Source of the DNA: Paenibacillus polysaccharolyticus
GTDB lineage: Bacteria; Bacillota; Bacilli; Paenibacillales; Paenibacillaceae
Assembly (NCBI RefSeq): GCF_900102085.1
Contig: NZ_FMVM01000001.1
Location: 434,001 to 498,000 of the forward strand
Length of the DNA stretch: 64,000 nucleotides
Reading direction: 5' to 3'
Below are positions 1 through 8,237 of the stretch, in pieces. The notes under the pieces were generated by a model. The model was not told where the DNA came from and searched no databases. It worked only from the letters and a program-made list of their open reading frames with translations. Numbering within the stretch: the stretch's first letter is position 1; each line of letters opens with the position of its first letter. The translations under genes and the position numbers were made by a program.

Positions 1-929
1 TCCAAGGCTTGATTCACTTGACTTGAGGCATCGAATACAACTTGTTCCGCTTGCACGTTCATTTGTATCAGATTGGTTTTCTCCTGAGATGCAATGATCG
101 CAACCCGATTCAATGCTGAAACAAGAGCAGATGTATGCACGACGAAACGAGCGACATAAGCCGAATCCTCACTTATATCAACGTTTGGATAGTTTCCTGT
201 GATGGAATGAGTAATAAGCTCAAAATCGTTACCGATAAACTTGATTTTTGTTCTGCACCATCTCACATGAATAAGGTCATCCCCGATAAGTTTCTCAAGT
301 TCATTAAGGGTTCGACCGGGAACGATAACTACTTCACTTGTGGCGGTCACCTCGGAGGCTAACGTTTGCTCTACCTTGCCCAACCGATATCGGTCACAGC
401 CAATCATGATTAATGTATGATCCTTGACCTCCATCTTCACTCCTGTAAGTGTAGGCATATGTTCTTTTTTCTGAACCGCAAACAAGGTTTGACGAATGGC
501 ATCTCTGAAATTTGTTCCATGGATAGTAAACAACGTATGATCCTGCATCTGTTCTGGAAATGGATATTCATCGGTCTGCAACAGCTTGAGAATAAAGGTT
601 GATCTGTTCGAAAGGGTGGTGACCCTTAAGCGATTACTCCCCATAGTCTCGGCGGATAACATGATCTCATCCTCGTCCATCTTGCGCACAATGTCAGCCA
701 GAAGTTTCGCGTGAACTGCAACTTTACCCACTTGCTGAATTTGGATATGTTCATCAAGGATCTTCGTCATCAAAAAAGTGGTGCCATTACCACCAATTAG
801 ATTGATCCGATCTGTAACCGCCTCCATATATACACACTCAAGCACTTTAACATGCTCATTAGACGAAACAAAACGGACGATTTTGGTTAACTGTTCCATT
901 AAACGAAAGCGGTTTATGATCACTCTCAT
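1..929 (-). CDS. DNA polymerase III beta subunit (sliding clamp) paralogue, partial
   Basis: A continuous minus-strand frame runs from an ATG at 929 off the window edge, so the C-terminus is missing (about 309 codons seen; the family is usually about 370-380). The start follows AAGGAG with 8 bases of spacing. The translation has sliding-clamp hallmarks: an RSTFILKL...DEYPFPEQ block ending domain 1, then PTLTGVKMEV with CDRYRLGKV, matching the LTGV..L....TD..RL signature of domain 2. The N-terminus (MRVIINRFRLMEQLTKIVRF) differs from typical housekeeping DnaN. A clamp would form a ring on DNA and tether polymerase or repair factors. No dnaA, yaaA or recF is adjacent; the upstream genes are a DUF1361 protein and acetyltransferases. 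I therefore infer a second, non-oriC copy. Confidence 0.85.
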   Translation of the reverse strand, partial: MRVIINRFRLMEQLTKIVRFVSSNEHVKVLECVYMEAVTDRINLIGGNGTTFLMTKILDEHIQIQQVGKVAVHAKLLADIVRKMDEDEIMLSAETMGSNRLRVTTLSNRSTFILKLLQTDEYPFPEQMQDHTLFTIHGTNFRDAIRQTLFAVQKKEHMPTLTGVKMEVKDHTLIMIGCDRYRLGKVEQTLASEVTATSEVVIVPGRTLNELEKLIGDDLIHVRWCRTKIKFIGNDFELITHSITGNYPNVDISEDSAYVARFVVHTSALVSALNRVAIIASQEKTNLIQMNVQAEQVVFDASSQVNQAL

Positions 930-961
930 TGAGGCTACTCCTTGCTATTAGGAAATAAACT

Positions 962-1687
962 CTATCTCGGCATATCCTTTCTTGAACTTATCAATGAAAT
1001 AATGACATATGCAAATGCCTGGATCACAAACATCAGCGTAACAAACGCCACCGGAAGACCGCTTTCTGAAATAAAATCATTCATCAAATCCATAACAACC
1101 TGCCCAGGTCTGGACACGATATCCCATGAATTCCAGCGATTAAATCTCCCGATATATACGCCCAGACCACTTAGAAATAAAATGAATCCGACAATAATCC
1201 AGCAAACGAACCTGTGTACGAACAATTGCAGCACATGTTCTATTTGCCTTATAGAACATGTGGAGAGCATCAACCCTAAAATAGCTATACCAAACGTAAG
1301 GGTCAGACTGTACCAGAAATCCATCTCGAACCAAAAAGCACTCTCCGGCTGAGCACTAAAATACCGGAATGCATGCAACATTTCTGTAAACAGATAGGCC
1401 GCGTTAGGCAGAAAGAACAGCCAGATCAGACCGAGCAAACCTGTCAACGTCATGCCCAGCCATCCGGGTCTCACAGCCTTACGTCGAAAGATAAGAGCAA
1501 TCATCGTTGAAATGAGAAACGGAACCCATGCCAGAAACATATCCCAGTCTAGGAAGGCATACATACTCGAGCCTGACTTTGCACGCAGATACACCGCAAT
1601 GCCAAGACAGCATAACGTCATAAGCAGCAATGTGAATGCTAAGGCAATAAATCTTTTGTTCAAAATTCGATCATGTTTATCTATCAT
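962..1687 (-). CDS. DUF1361 integral membrane protein
   Basis: This 241-residue protein has about six hydrophobic helices (near residues 12-34, 47-66, 75-95, 125-145, 160-180 and 212-232). It carries DUF1361 features: a WLFFLPNAAYLFTEMLH block after helix 3, acidic and aromatic residues before helix 4, and GRFNRWNSWDI in the loop after helix 5. The family has no established function. The gene lies 33 bases downstream of a GNAT gene and 32 bases upstream of the DnaN-like gene, so it is probably co-transcribed. A ribosome site is weak: AAGGA lies 13 bases before the ATG. Confidence 0.8.
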   Translation of the reverse strand: MIDKHDRILNKRFIALAFTLLLMTLCCLGIAVYLRAKSGSSMYAFLDWDMFLAWVPFLISTMIALIFRRKAVRPGWLGMTLTGLLGLIWLFFLPNAAYLFTEMLHAFRYFSAQPESAFWFEMDFWYSLTLTFGIAILGLMLSTCSIRQIEHVLQLFVHRFVCWIIVGFILFLSGLGVYIGRFNRWNSWDIVSRPGQVVMDLMNDFISESGLPVAFVTLMFVIQAFAYVIISLISSRKDMPR

Positions 1688-1720
1688 CTTGTTGGATTAG
1701 TCCTTCTTCTGGAAATAAAT

Positions 1721-2149
1721 TTATAGATATTTTTTAAAGGCTTTGCTGGACTCGCCATCGTATCCTAGCTTTTGATAAAATTGATGGGCCCCTTGCCTGG
1801 AAGCTCCGCTAGCGAGGAGGATCTTGGATGCATTCATCTGCAAACATACCTGTTCCACATGTTCCATTAATTCTGTTCCGTATCCGTTGCCTTGCACCTC
1901 GCTAGACATAACGACCCTTTCAACCAAACCAAATGGCCGATTTCCTGCCAGAGCATCTAGGCAGATATGTAAATGTGCCGTACCTACCACCTGCTCCCGG
2001 ACTTCGTACACAAAAAGGAAGCTGTGTTCATGAAGCCTGATCTCTTCAATTCGTTCAGCCAGCACCTCAGTATGCGCGTGGTTGGGCAACAGCTCCCTGT
2101 ACAATTTGTCAATAGTTGCTGCATCCCTGGCTTCGGCTTCTCTGATCAT
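1721..2149 (-). CDS. GNAT family N-acetyltransferase
   Basis: This 142-residue protein is a single GNAT domain. Motif A, which binds acetyl-CoA, is visible as VERVVMSSEVQGNGYGTELM (near residues 77-96), with QGNGYG in the R/Q-x-x-G-x-G/A position. Motif B follows as KILLASGASRQGAHQFYQKLGY. It should transfer acetyl from acetyl-CoA to an amine; the substrate cannot be read from sequence. Its start has AGAGGTGG six bases upstream. It lies 12 bases downstream of a second GNAT gene of only distant similarity. Confidence 0.9.
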   Translation of the reverse strand: MIREAEARDAATIDKLYRELLPNHAHTEVLAERIEEIRLHEHSFLFVYEVREQVVGTAHLHICLDALAGNRPFGLVERVVMSSEVQGNGYGTELMEHVEQVCLQMNASKILLASGASRQGAHQFYQKLGYDGESSKAFKKYL

Positions 2150-2161
2150 TTTTTGCCACCT

Positions 2162-2632
2162 CTACTCTCTAACTTGATAACCTAAAATAATATCGCCGTT
2201 ATCCTCCAACTCACCCGTTTCCTGGAACCCACAACGCTTGTACAGTGCATTAGCCGCAACATTATGCGGGATATGAGATACCCTGATTTGCCGACAATCC
2301 CTTCGCTCCTGCAACATGTGAATAACTTCCTGGATGGCACGTTTCCCATAACCTTGACCCTGATGTTTCCCATCAATCATAAAACGAAGAATCCAATAAT
2401 GCCCATCTGTATAGATCTCGTTATCAAATAAAATAAACCCGACCATCTCATTCCCTGCATAGATCCCGTAAGGTCTTGAAGTTACTTCCTTGGTCGCATG
2501 GATTAAGGAATCCGCATTGCTCGCTACCAGTGTGAGCTGATCTTCCTTCGGTTGCAGAAGGATGCACTCACTTTTATTTTCCTGTGTAATCGGTTGCAAA
2601 GTGACTTGTTTCTCCATCATGTTATCACGCAT
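2162..2632 (-). CDS. GNAT family N-acetyltransferase, diamine/spermidine-type fold
   Basis: This 156-residue GNAT protein has motif A as WILRFMIDGKHQGQGYGKRA and motif B as IRVSHIPHNVAANALYKRCGF followed by E..GELEDNGDIIL. The combination of Y.LWRFMI-like strand, QGQGYG and a C-terminal GE.edgE-like tail resembles polyamine (SpeG/BltD-like) acetyltransferases. The polyamine substrate is an inference. The ATG follows GGAG with eight bases of spacing. It is the first gene of the run toward the DnaN-like gene, with a perfect inverted repeat at 2684-2706 about 50 bases upstream. Confidence 0.88.
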   Translation of the reverse strand: MRDNMMEKQVTLQPITQENKSECILLQPKEDQLTLVASNADSLIHATKEVTSRPYGIYAGNEMVGFILFDNEIYTDGHYWILRFMIDGKHQGQGYGKRAIQEVIHMLQERRDCRQIRVSHIPHNVAANALYKRCGFQETGELEDNGDIILGYQVRE

Positions 2633-2683
2633 ATCTCATTCTCCTTCAACTATGACTGCTTCAATAGTAAAATCATAATCTAT

Positions 2684-2706
2684 CATAACCCAGAATGTGG
2701 GTTATG
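2684..2706. promoter_or_regulatory. Inverted repeat upstream of the GNAT operon
   Basis: CATAACCCA (2684-2692), a 5-base spacer, then TGGGTTATG (2698-2706): a perfect 9-bp inverted repeat 52 bases upstream of the first GNAT start. There is no T-run on either side, so it is more likely an operator than a terminator. The binding protein is unknown. Confidence 0.45.
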
Positions 2707-2781
2707 CGTATAAATTCTTCCTCTATATGGGCTATATATGTTGAACTAAAATAGTTCCACACGGTTCATGCCTATTCATGC

Positions 2782-2807
2782 AAAAAAAGCCACGGTATCC
2801 GTAGCTT
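2782..2807 (-). terminator. Intrinsic terminator of the amidohydrolase transcript
   Basis: On the minus strand AAGCTACGG, loop ATA, CCGTGGCTT is followed by a T-run. It lies about 50 bases after the amidohydrolase stop. Confidence 0.75.
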
Positions 2808-2853
2808 AATCTTTAACCTTTATTCTGTTCATTACATCTTAAGGGGATGCCTG

Positions 2854-4083
2854 TTACGCTAGCGATCCACTTACCAAGTGTCCTTGATACCACACAGCCA
2901 GCCTTCCAGATCGCCTTGCCACCGCTTCGGCTGCACAACTCGCCTGCACCAGAACAAAGCTTGCTACATCGCCTGCCTTTGGCCATACGCTCTCTCCTGC
3001 TGCATTCAGCGAAGTCACTCCGCCCGTAATCGTAGCTATTGACTGGGACAACGATAACTCGTCGCTATATCCATACAGCTCGGCGAAGCGTCCAGCCTTT
3101 TCAAGCATATCTCCACTACCAAAAGGAGACCAGTGATCCGTCAGACTGTCTGTCGCCAGTTTCACGTTTACACCCACACGTTGCAACATCGGAAGCGGCA
3201 TCATCGTTCTGCCAATCGGCACGGTTGAAGCCACACTCATTCCCAGCGATGCCATGCGGCTCGCCATCTCCTCGGCTTCCTGTTTCTCCGCTCCTGCAAA
3301 CCAGAACGCGTGGCTAACCGTCACCTGACCCTGTAGCCCTGCTTCTTCAGTCAGCCTTACAAGTTCCAGTAACGTTTGCTTGCCAGCTTCGCCACCATCA
3401 TGCAGATGCATATCGATCCCTGCCTGATGTTTGACTGCCAGTTCCACCATGGTATGCAGCGATTTTTCGATGTTCTCATCTACGGTATACGGATCAAGTC
3501 CGCCTACATGTGTTGCCCCCTCTGTCATGGCTTGTCCCATGAGTTCGACCGAGCTGGATCGCAACAGCCCATGCTGAGGGAACGCGACAATCTCTGAAGA
3601 TATTTTACCCGTGTAATTTTCCAGGGCTTGCTTGGTTGCTTCCAAACGTTTTAATCCACTGACTGGCTCAATATTGCAGTGCGCGCGAACGTGTGTAGAG
3701 CCGTAACCCTGTATTAGTGCAAGGATGCTTTCCGCCTGCCGTTTTGCATCGGGTAACAATTTGGGTAGTAATACCTTCTCCTCTTCAATACGATCAAAGA
3801 TGCTGGAGCTGCGTCTGACCGCTTTCCATGGCCCGTCATAATAGGTTTTGTCCAGATGAATATGTGCTTCTTCAAACGAAGGCAACAATAACAAACCTTT
3901 GCCATCCACTCGCGGCAATTCTTCTGTCCATTGCGCCTTTGCGTCCACAATGGCAGCAATAACTCCGTTCTCAATCCGCAGATGAGCAAGACCCGTTTGT
4001 GTGCCCGTCACCTCTGCTCCTTCATGAATATATCCTTGTTCCAATCTTACATTGGTCAGCCAGAATACCTGTTGCTGTTGCAT
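2854..4083 (-). CDS. Cytosine-deaminase-like amidohydrolase
   Basis: This 409-residue protein is a metal-dependent amidohydrolase of the CodA / N-isopropylammelide branch. Seen in sequence: an N-terminal beta-sandwich start, the metal motif EEAHIHLD (His74 and His76), VRAHCNIEP, VAFPQHGLL (CodA has a similar AFPQ block), GLDPYT, HLHDGGE with metal-ligand and acid residues, VSHAFW, and LATDSLTDHWSPFGSGDM carrying the late conserved Asp. Members hydrolyse exocyclic amino groups of pyrimidines or triazines. The exact substrate is not determinable, and no cytosine permease is next to it. It follows ogt by 38 bases on the same strand, so the two may share a transcript. Confidence 0.85.
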   Translation of the reverse strand: MQQQQVFWLTNVRLEQGYIHEGAEVTGTQTGLAHLRIENGVIAAIVDAKAQWTEELPRVDGKGLLLLPSFEEAHIHLDKTYYDGPWKAVRRSSSIFDRIEEEKVLLPKLLPDAKRQAESILALIQGYGSTHVRAHCNIEPVSGLKRLEATKQALENYTGKISSEIVAFPQHGLLRSSSVELMGQAMTEGATHVGGLDPYTVDENIEKSLHTMVELAVKHQAGIDMHLHDGGEAGKQTLLELVRLTEEAGLQGQVTVSHAFWFAGAEKQEAEEMASRMASLGMSVASTVPIGRTMMPLPMLQRVGVNVKLATDSLTDHWSPFGSGDMLEKAGRFAELYGYSDELSLSQSIATITGGVTSLNAAGESVWPKAGDVASFVLVQASCAAEAVARRSGRLAVWYQGHLVSGSLA

Positions 4084-4121
4084 TGTCTTTCCCTCATTTC
4101 TCTCTTCTCTTTTCTCTTTAA

Positions 4122-4676
4122 TTAAAAATTAAACCGTGCATGTCCGCCATCTGTCACGCCCTCAATTTGTTCAATATCGAGTAATCTGCGCTTCATCTCG
4201 AGACCACCACGAAAACCCGTCAGCTTGCGATTGGCACCAATAATCCGGTGGCATGGCAGTAACACTGGAATGGGGTTCGCCCCGTTCGCCGCACCTACAG
4301 CCCGCACAGCCGAAGGTCGTCCGATCACGGCAGCGATATCGCCATAGGTACGTGTCTCACCGTATGGCACACGCCCGAGCGCTTTCCATACCTGTTGCTG
4401 AAATTCGGTACCGATCAGGTCCAGCGGGATGTCCTCTGTGTAAGCTGTCTTTTCCCCTGCAAAATAGGACTCCAGCCAGTCCATCATGCCCGTCTGTCTT
4501 AATGCCTGCTCATTCTCTTCAAGTTTAACACCCGGGGCAATTTTACTAATCCAGCCGTGCCAGTCTTCCAGCGTTTCGTTCGGCATAACGATCCGGCACA
4601 GTCCCTTTTCGGTCGCAAGCAGACTCCAGGGACGACTGTCCAGCAACATCGTGGCATACATCATCTTTTGTCTCAT
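4122..4676 (-). CDS. ogt: Methylated-DNA-protein cysteine methyltransferase
   Basis: This 184-residue Ogt/AdaB-type protein accepts the alkyl group from O6-methylguanine or O4-methylthymine onto its own cysteine, in a suicide reaction. The active-site motif PCHRIIG lies at residues 141-147, with Cys142 as acceptor. FQQQVWKAL..VPYGETRTYGDIA (about residues 92-115) is the DNA-binding helix-turn-helix region, and GFRGG.E.K..LL ends the family signature. The predicted length is normal. It lies 33 bases downstream of alkD and 38 bases upstream of the amidohydrolase, making an alkylation-repair cluster. Confidence 0.95.
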   Translation of the reverse strand: MRQKMMYATMLLDSRPWSLLATEKGLCRIVMPNETLEDWHGWISKIAPGVKLEENEQALRQTGMMDWLESYFAGEKTAYTEDIPLDLIGTEFQQQVWKALGRVPYGETRTYGDIAAVIGRPSAVRAVGAANGANPIPVLLPCHRIIGANRKLTGFRGGLEMKRRLLDIEQIEGVTDGGHARFNF

Positions 4677-4709
4677 TTCATATTCGACCTTTCTTTATAT
4701 ATATCTGAG

Positions 4710-5438
4710 TCAGGAGCTTGTCTGTTTGGGGGCACTTGTCTGTTTGTTCACCTTGCGTTTCATGCTGCGGATCACTTGTTTGTCCTCCGGTGTCACGCGG
4801 TACGATTCCGTAATCTTCTGGAGTGCTTTGTTGTACGTAAAATCATCAAGCGTATTGTTTTGCAAATACGGCATGGTCACCTCAGGTTGCTTCACATACG
4901 CGATCGAGATCGCCCAGGCCACTGCCATTTTCACATAATAGGCCTCATGTTTAATCTGATCAAGTAACGGCAACACCTGATGAATATAAGGCGGCTCCAG
5001 ATAAAAGTTCAACAGCATGACCACGCCAAACCGGATTTCATATTCCTGATCCGACTTGATATAAGGCTGAATGAAGTCCCACATCGCATCCATATGCACT
5101 TTCGTATATTTCAGTCCGGCACAGAAGCTGTCACATACCGACCAGTTATCCATTTTGGGTACAAAAGCCGCAATACGTTTTAACAATTCGTCCAGATCTG
5201 CTTGGACGTGACCAATGACCATTGCTTGCAACATTACTTCTTCAAAATATTCATCCTGCGCCGTATCCAGGTACGTACGCCAGTCTGCAACGGCAATCTG
5301 TTTGGCTATTTTGCGGATCGTCGGCAAGCGCACACCCATCACGTTTGAAATATTCGGTATAAGGGAAGCAGCGAATTTCTGGTATTCTGGCTCAGCCACG
5401 CTGAGCAGTTGTGTTCGAATATCGGTTTCCAAGGGCAC
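4710..5438 (-). CDS. DNA alkylation repair protein, AlkD family
   Basis: This protein of about 242 residues is an all-helical HEAT-repeat-type DNA glycosylase that removes N3- and N7-alkylated purines. The family signature is MGVRLPTIRKIAKQIA near the N-terminus, then DNWSVCDSFCAGLK, which contains the catalytic-region Trp and Asp, and a C-terminal series of short helices with YYVKMAVAWAISIAYVK. The reading frame extends upstream to 5501, but GAGGAGG lies just before GTG at 5438 (4 bases) and TTG at 5432 (10 bases), so the true start is one of these. It is adjacent to ogt and divergent from mgtE. Confidence 0.88.
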   Translation of the reverse strand: MPLETDIRTQLLSVAEPEYQKFAASLIPNISNVMGVRLPTIRKIAKQIAVADWRTYLDTAQDEYFEEVMLQAMVIGHVQADLDELLKRIAAFVPKMDNWSVCDSFCAGLKYTKVHMDAMWDFIQPYIKSDQEYEIRFGVVMLLNFYLEPPYIHQVLPLLDQIKHEAYYVKMAVAWAISIAYVKQPEVTMPYLQNNTLDDFTYNKALQKITESYRVTPEDKQVIRSMKRKVNKQTSAPKQTSS

Positions 5439-5594
5439 TGGACCTCCTCGTTGATTACTGTAAAACAAGTATATCCTGAGTGCTTTCTTTTGTAAGCCCA
5501 TCTCGAATGTTTGAGCAAGATTTCAATATTGTTTAACAACGAATGCATTCCGTTTAAAAATATGAAGCGCACCATTCAGGAAAGGAGTGTCATT

Positions 5595-6965
5595 ATGAAC
5601 GGTTCTCAAACCAATAAAGAGCTCTCCGTTGAGGAGATCACCCAGCAACTGACACAGCATGTACAATCCCAGAATCTGCCGGAATTCTATAAACTGGTGA
5701 AGGAACTGCGTCCCTATGATCTTTCACTCATCTATAAAAAATTCCCTGAAGACGAAAAGAATCGTTTTCTTCTTCTATTTAAACCGGATACACTTGCCGA
5801 TCTGGCCGAAAACTTAAAGCTGCACGAGCAGGCTGAACTGTTTGAACGACTCGGACCAGAGCGTACGCTGGAAGTCATGCAGCAGATGGACAAAAGTGAT
5901 CTCATTCGCTTCATGCACGACCTGCCCGCAAAACGCAGGGAAGAATTGTTATCCAGCATGAATCTGGATCACTCCGCCATCATTCGCTCTGTACTCAGCT
6001 ATCCACCAGAAACTGCCGGACGGATCATGACCGACCGCTATCGTACGTTGTCCACCCACGACACAGCGAAGGAAGCACTGAAGCAATCACAAGGTACGCT
6101 GCACCTCTCCCCGTCCAGTTACCTTTATGTCATTGACGATGAAGGCAAGCTGGCTGGTGTCGTTAGTTACCGCTCGCTTGCTCTGGCCGATGACAAAACC
6201 AAAGTGGAACAACTGATGACCAGACGTGTCATTCACGCCACCGTAGATATGGATCAGGAAGAGGCTGCCCAGTTGCTCCAGCGTTACGAATTCATCGCCG
6301 TTCCGGTCGTCGATGAGAATAATAGGCTGTGCGGGATCATCCAGATGGATGACGTCATTGACATCATTATGGATGAGGCCAGCGAAGACCTCGCCAAAAT
6401 GGGCGGTGGTGGTAAAGATATTGATTTTGATACCAAACCGCTCGTTGCGGTCAAACGCAGGTTACCTTGGCTTATTTTGCTGTTATTGATTGGCTTGATC
6501 TCGGGAAGCATTGTGGATTTTTTTGAAGATACACTGAATCAGGTTGTGGCTCTTGCGTTTTTCATGCCTATGATTGCGGGTATGACGGGAAATACAGGGA
6601 CGCAATCCCTTGCTGTCGTCGTACGCGGACTTATTGGACGCAAGCTGGACAAGTCAACGGTACTCGCTCTGATTGGACGAGAGATTAAAGTCGGTACGAT
6701 GATCGGTCTTGTCTGCGGTCTGCTCATTACGGTCATTGCTTATTTCTGGCAAGGAGACTGGTTGCTCGGGATGATTATCGGTGTATCCCTGTTTCTCACG
6801 CTAATCATCGGTACACTGACAGGCACATGCATCCCGCTCCTGCTCAGCCGTTTCAAGGTTGATCCCGCAGTGGCATCCGGCCCGTTAATTACAACGCTAA
6901 ATGATATTCTATCCCTGTTTATCTACTTTGGGATTGCTACACGTTTCATAGGAGCACTGATGTAG
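5595..6965 (+). CDS. mgtE: Magnesium transporter MgtE
   Basis: This 457-residue protein is a Mg2+ channel/transporter of the cell membrane. It has the MgtE order: an N-terminal helical superhelix domain (about 10-130, with FPEDEKNRFLLLFK and LPAKRREELLSSM), two CBS domains (about 140-265, with SYPPETAGRIMT and FIAVPVVDENNRLCGII), a connecting helix, and five membrane segments from about 315 onward with MPMIAGMTGNTGTQS forming the pore signature. The frame is open from 5511, but AAAGGAG seven bases before ATG 5595 fixes the start. The upstream gap is too short for an M-box riboswitch. It stops before a terminator shared with the facing sugar permease gene. Confidence 0.96.
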   Translation: MNGSQTNKELSVEEITQQLTQHVQSQNLPEFYKLVKELRPYDLSLIYKKFPEDEKNRFLLLFKPDTLADLAENLKLHEQAELFERLGPERTLEVMQQMDKSDLIRFMHDLPAKRREELLSSMNLDHSAIIRSVLSYPPETAGRIMTDRYRTLSTHDTAKEALKQSQGTLHLSPSSYLYVIDDEGKLAGVVSYRSLALADDKTKVEQLMTRRVIHATVDMDQEEAAQLLQRYEFIAVPVVDENNRLCGIIQMDDVIDIIMDEASEDLAKMGGGGKDIDFDTKPLVAVKRRLPWLILLLLIGLISGSIVDFFEDTLNQVVALAFFMPMIAGMTGNTGTQSLAVVVRGLIGRKLDKSTVLALIGREIKVGTMIGLVCGLLITVIAYFWQGDWLLGMIIGVSLFLTLIIGTLTGTCIPLLLSRFKVDPAVASGPLITTLNDILSLFIYFGIATRFIGALM

Positions 6966-7023
6966 CTTCTTGTGCAGTATAACGGACGGCATATGGTGGA
7001 CGACTTATGGTTCTTATGCACCA

Positions 7024-7055
7024 AAAGGACCCTGATCATTAGATCAGGGTCCTTT
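7024..7055. terminator. Bidirectional intrinsic terminator
   Basis: AAAGGACCCTGAT and ATCAGGGTCCTTT form a 13-bp perfect stem with a six-base loop, with T-rich sequence on both strands. It sits between the converging mgtE and sugar permease genes and can serve both. Confidence 0.9.
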
Positions 7056-7073
7056 CTTTAGCTCTCACTACTC

Positions 7074-8237
7074 TTAAGCAGCTCGTTTATTTTTGTTATA
7101 GATATCAAATGCCACTGCCAGCAGCAACACCAATCCTTTGATTCCTTGCTGCCAGTCAATACCCAGGCCGATCAGGGACATCCCGTTGTTCAGCACACCC
7201 ATAACCAGACCACCGATGATTGCACCGAATACGGTACCGATTCCGCCCGAAGCTGACGCTCCGCCGATGAAGCAGGCTGCAATGGCATCCAGCTCAAAGT
7301 TCGTACCCGCTCTTGGCGTAGCCGCATTCAGACGTGCGGCGAAGATCAGACCCGATACAGCCGCAAGTGTACCCATGTTTACGAACACCCAGAACGTTAC
7401 TTTTTTCGTTTTAACGCCAGACAGTCCTGCAGCCTTCTCATTGCCGCCGAGTGCGTACACATGACGTCCCATCACGGTACGATTCATGACAAAGGAATAC
7501 ACCACGATCAGAACAAACAGAAGCACCAGAATGTTCGGAATACCCGCATAACTTGCCAGTACAAACGTGAAGAGGTTCGTTACCGCTGCCACTACAATCA
7601 GCTTAAGCAGGAACAGCCCTTGCGATACCACCTCAAAGCCATACTTGCGCTGGGAAGCACGTTCCCGCAGTTCATTCACAATGTACCAAATCGTGAGCGC
7701 AATCCCCACAATAATGGACACCAGACCCATGCCTGAGAATTGTACATCCGGCAGGAAACCGGAGCTGATCTTTTGAAATCCGGCAGGGAAAGGGGATATC
7801 GACTGCCCTTCCAGTACAATCATCGTCAGACCACGGAAGAGCAACATGCCGGCAAGCGTAACAATGAAGGCGGGAATCCGCACATACGCAATCCAGAAGC
7901 CCTGCCATGCACCAATGAGTGCACCGACCAGCAGGGAAGCAATGACTGCGAGCCAAGCTGGCAACTGCCAATCCACCATCATAATGGCGGCTACAGCACC
8001 GACAAAGGCCGCAATGGAACCGACGGACAAGTCGATATGCCCTGTGATAATGACCAGCACCATACCAATGGCCAGGACTAGAATGTAGCTATTTTGCAAA
8101 ATCAGGTTTGTAATATTAATTGGTTTGAGCAACAGCCCACTAGTTAACACCTCAAATAGAAGCATAATGACAACAAGGGCAATGATCATGCCATATTGAC
8201 GTATATTATTTTTGAACAGTTTAGTTACCGTTTCCAT
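7074..8237 (-). CDS. Sugar ABC transporter permease (XylH/GguB/MmsB family)
   Basis: This 387-residue protein is a BPD_transp_2-type permease of the ribose/xylose/multiple-sugar class, with 8-10 membrane helices. Family signatures are [16 protein letters not shown] (about residues 65-80), [59 protein letters not shown], and [26 protein letters not shown] near the C-terminus. Its ATG at 8237 lies inside the 3' end of the ATPase gene, with a 17-base overlap and GGAGG seven bases upstream, so translation is probably coupled. The length near 390 and an insertion after about residue 180 fit the XylH/GguB branch rather than RbsC. The sugar may be xylose or a related pentose (inferred). Confidence 0.92.
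   Translation of the reverse strand: METVTKLFKNNIRQYGMIIALVVIMLLFEVLTSGLLLKPINITNLILQNSYILVLAIGMVLVIITGHIDLSVGSIAAFVGAVAAIMMVDWQLPAWLAVIASLLVGALIGAWQGFWIAYVRIPAFIVTLAGMLLFRGLTMIVLEGQSISPFPAGFQKISSGFLPDVQFSGMGLVSIIVGIALTIWYIVNELRERASQRKYGFEVVSQGLFLLKLIVVAAVTNLFTFVLASYAGIPNILVLLFVLIVVYSFVMNRTVMGRHVYALGGNEKAAGLSGVKTKKVTFWVFVNMGTLAAVSGLIFAARLNAATPRAGTNFELDAIAACFIGGASASGGIGTVFGAIIGGLVMGVLNNGMSLIGLGIDWQQGIKGLVLLLAVAFDIYNKNKRAA

Noticed and set aside
942..1352. Plus-strand frame of 136 codons
   Set aside because: It lies antisense to the DUF1361 gene, has no ribosome site and no recognisable content.
5439..5594. M-box magnesium riboswitch upstream of mgtE
   Set aside because: The gap is about 150 bases and shared with the divergent alkD start; none of the conserved M-box segments is present.
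7461..8088. Plus-strand frames opposite the sugar permease gene
   Set aside because: They are shadows of a well-supported permease gene with characteristic codon pattern on the other strand.
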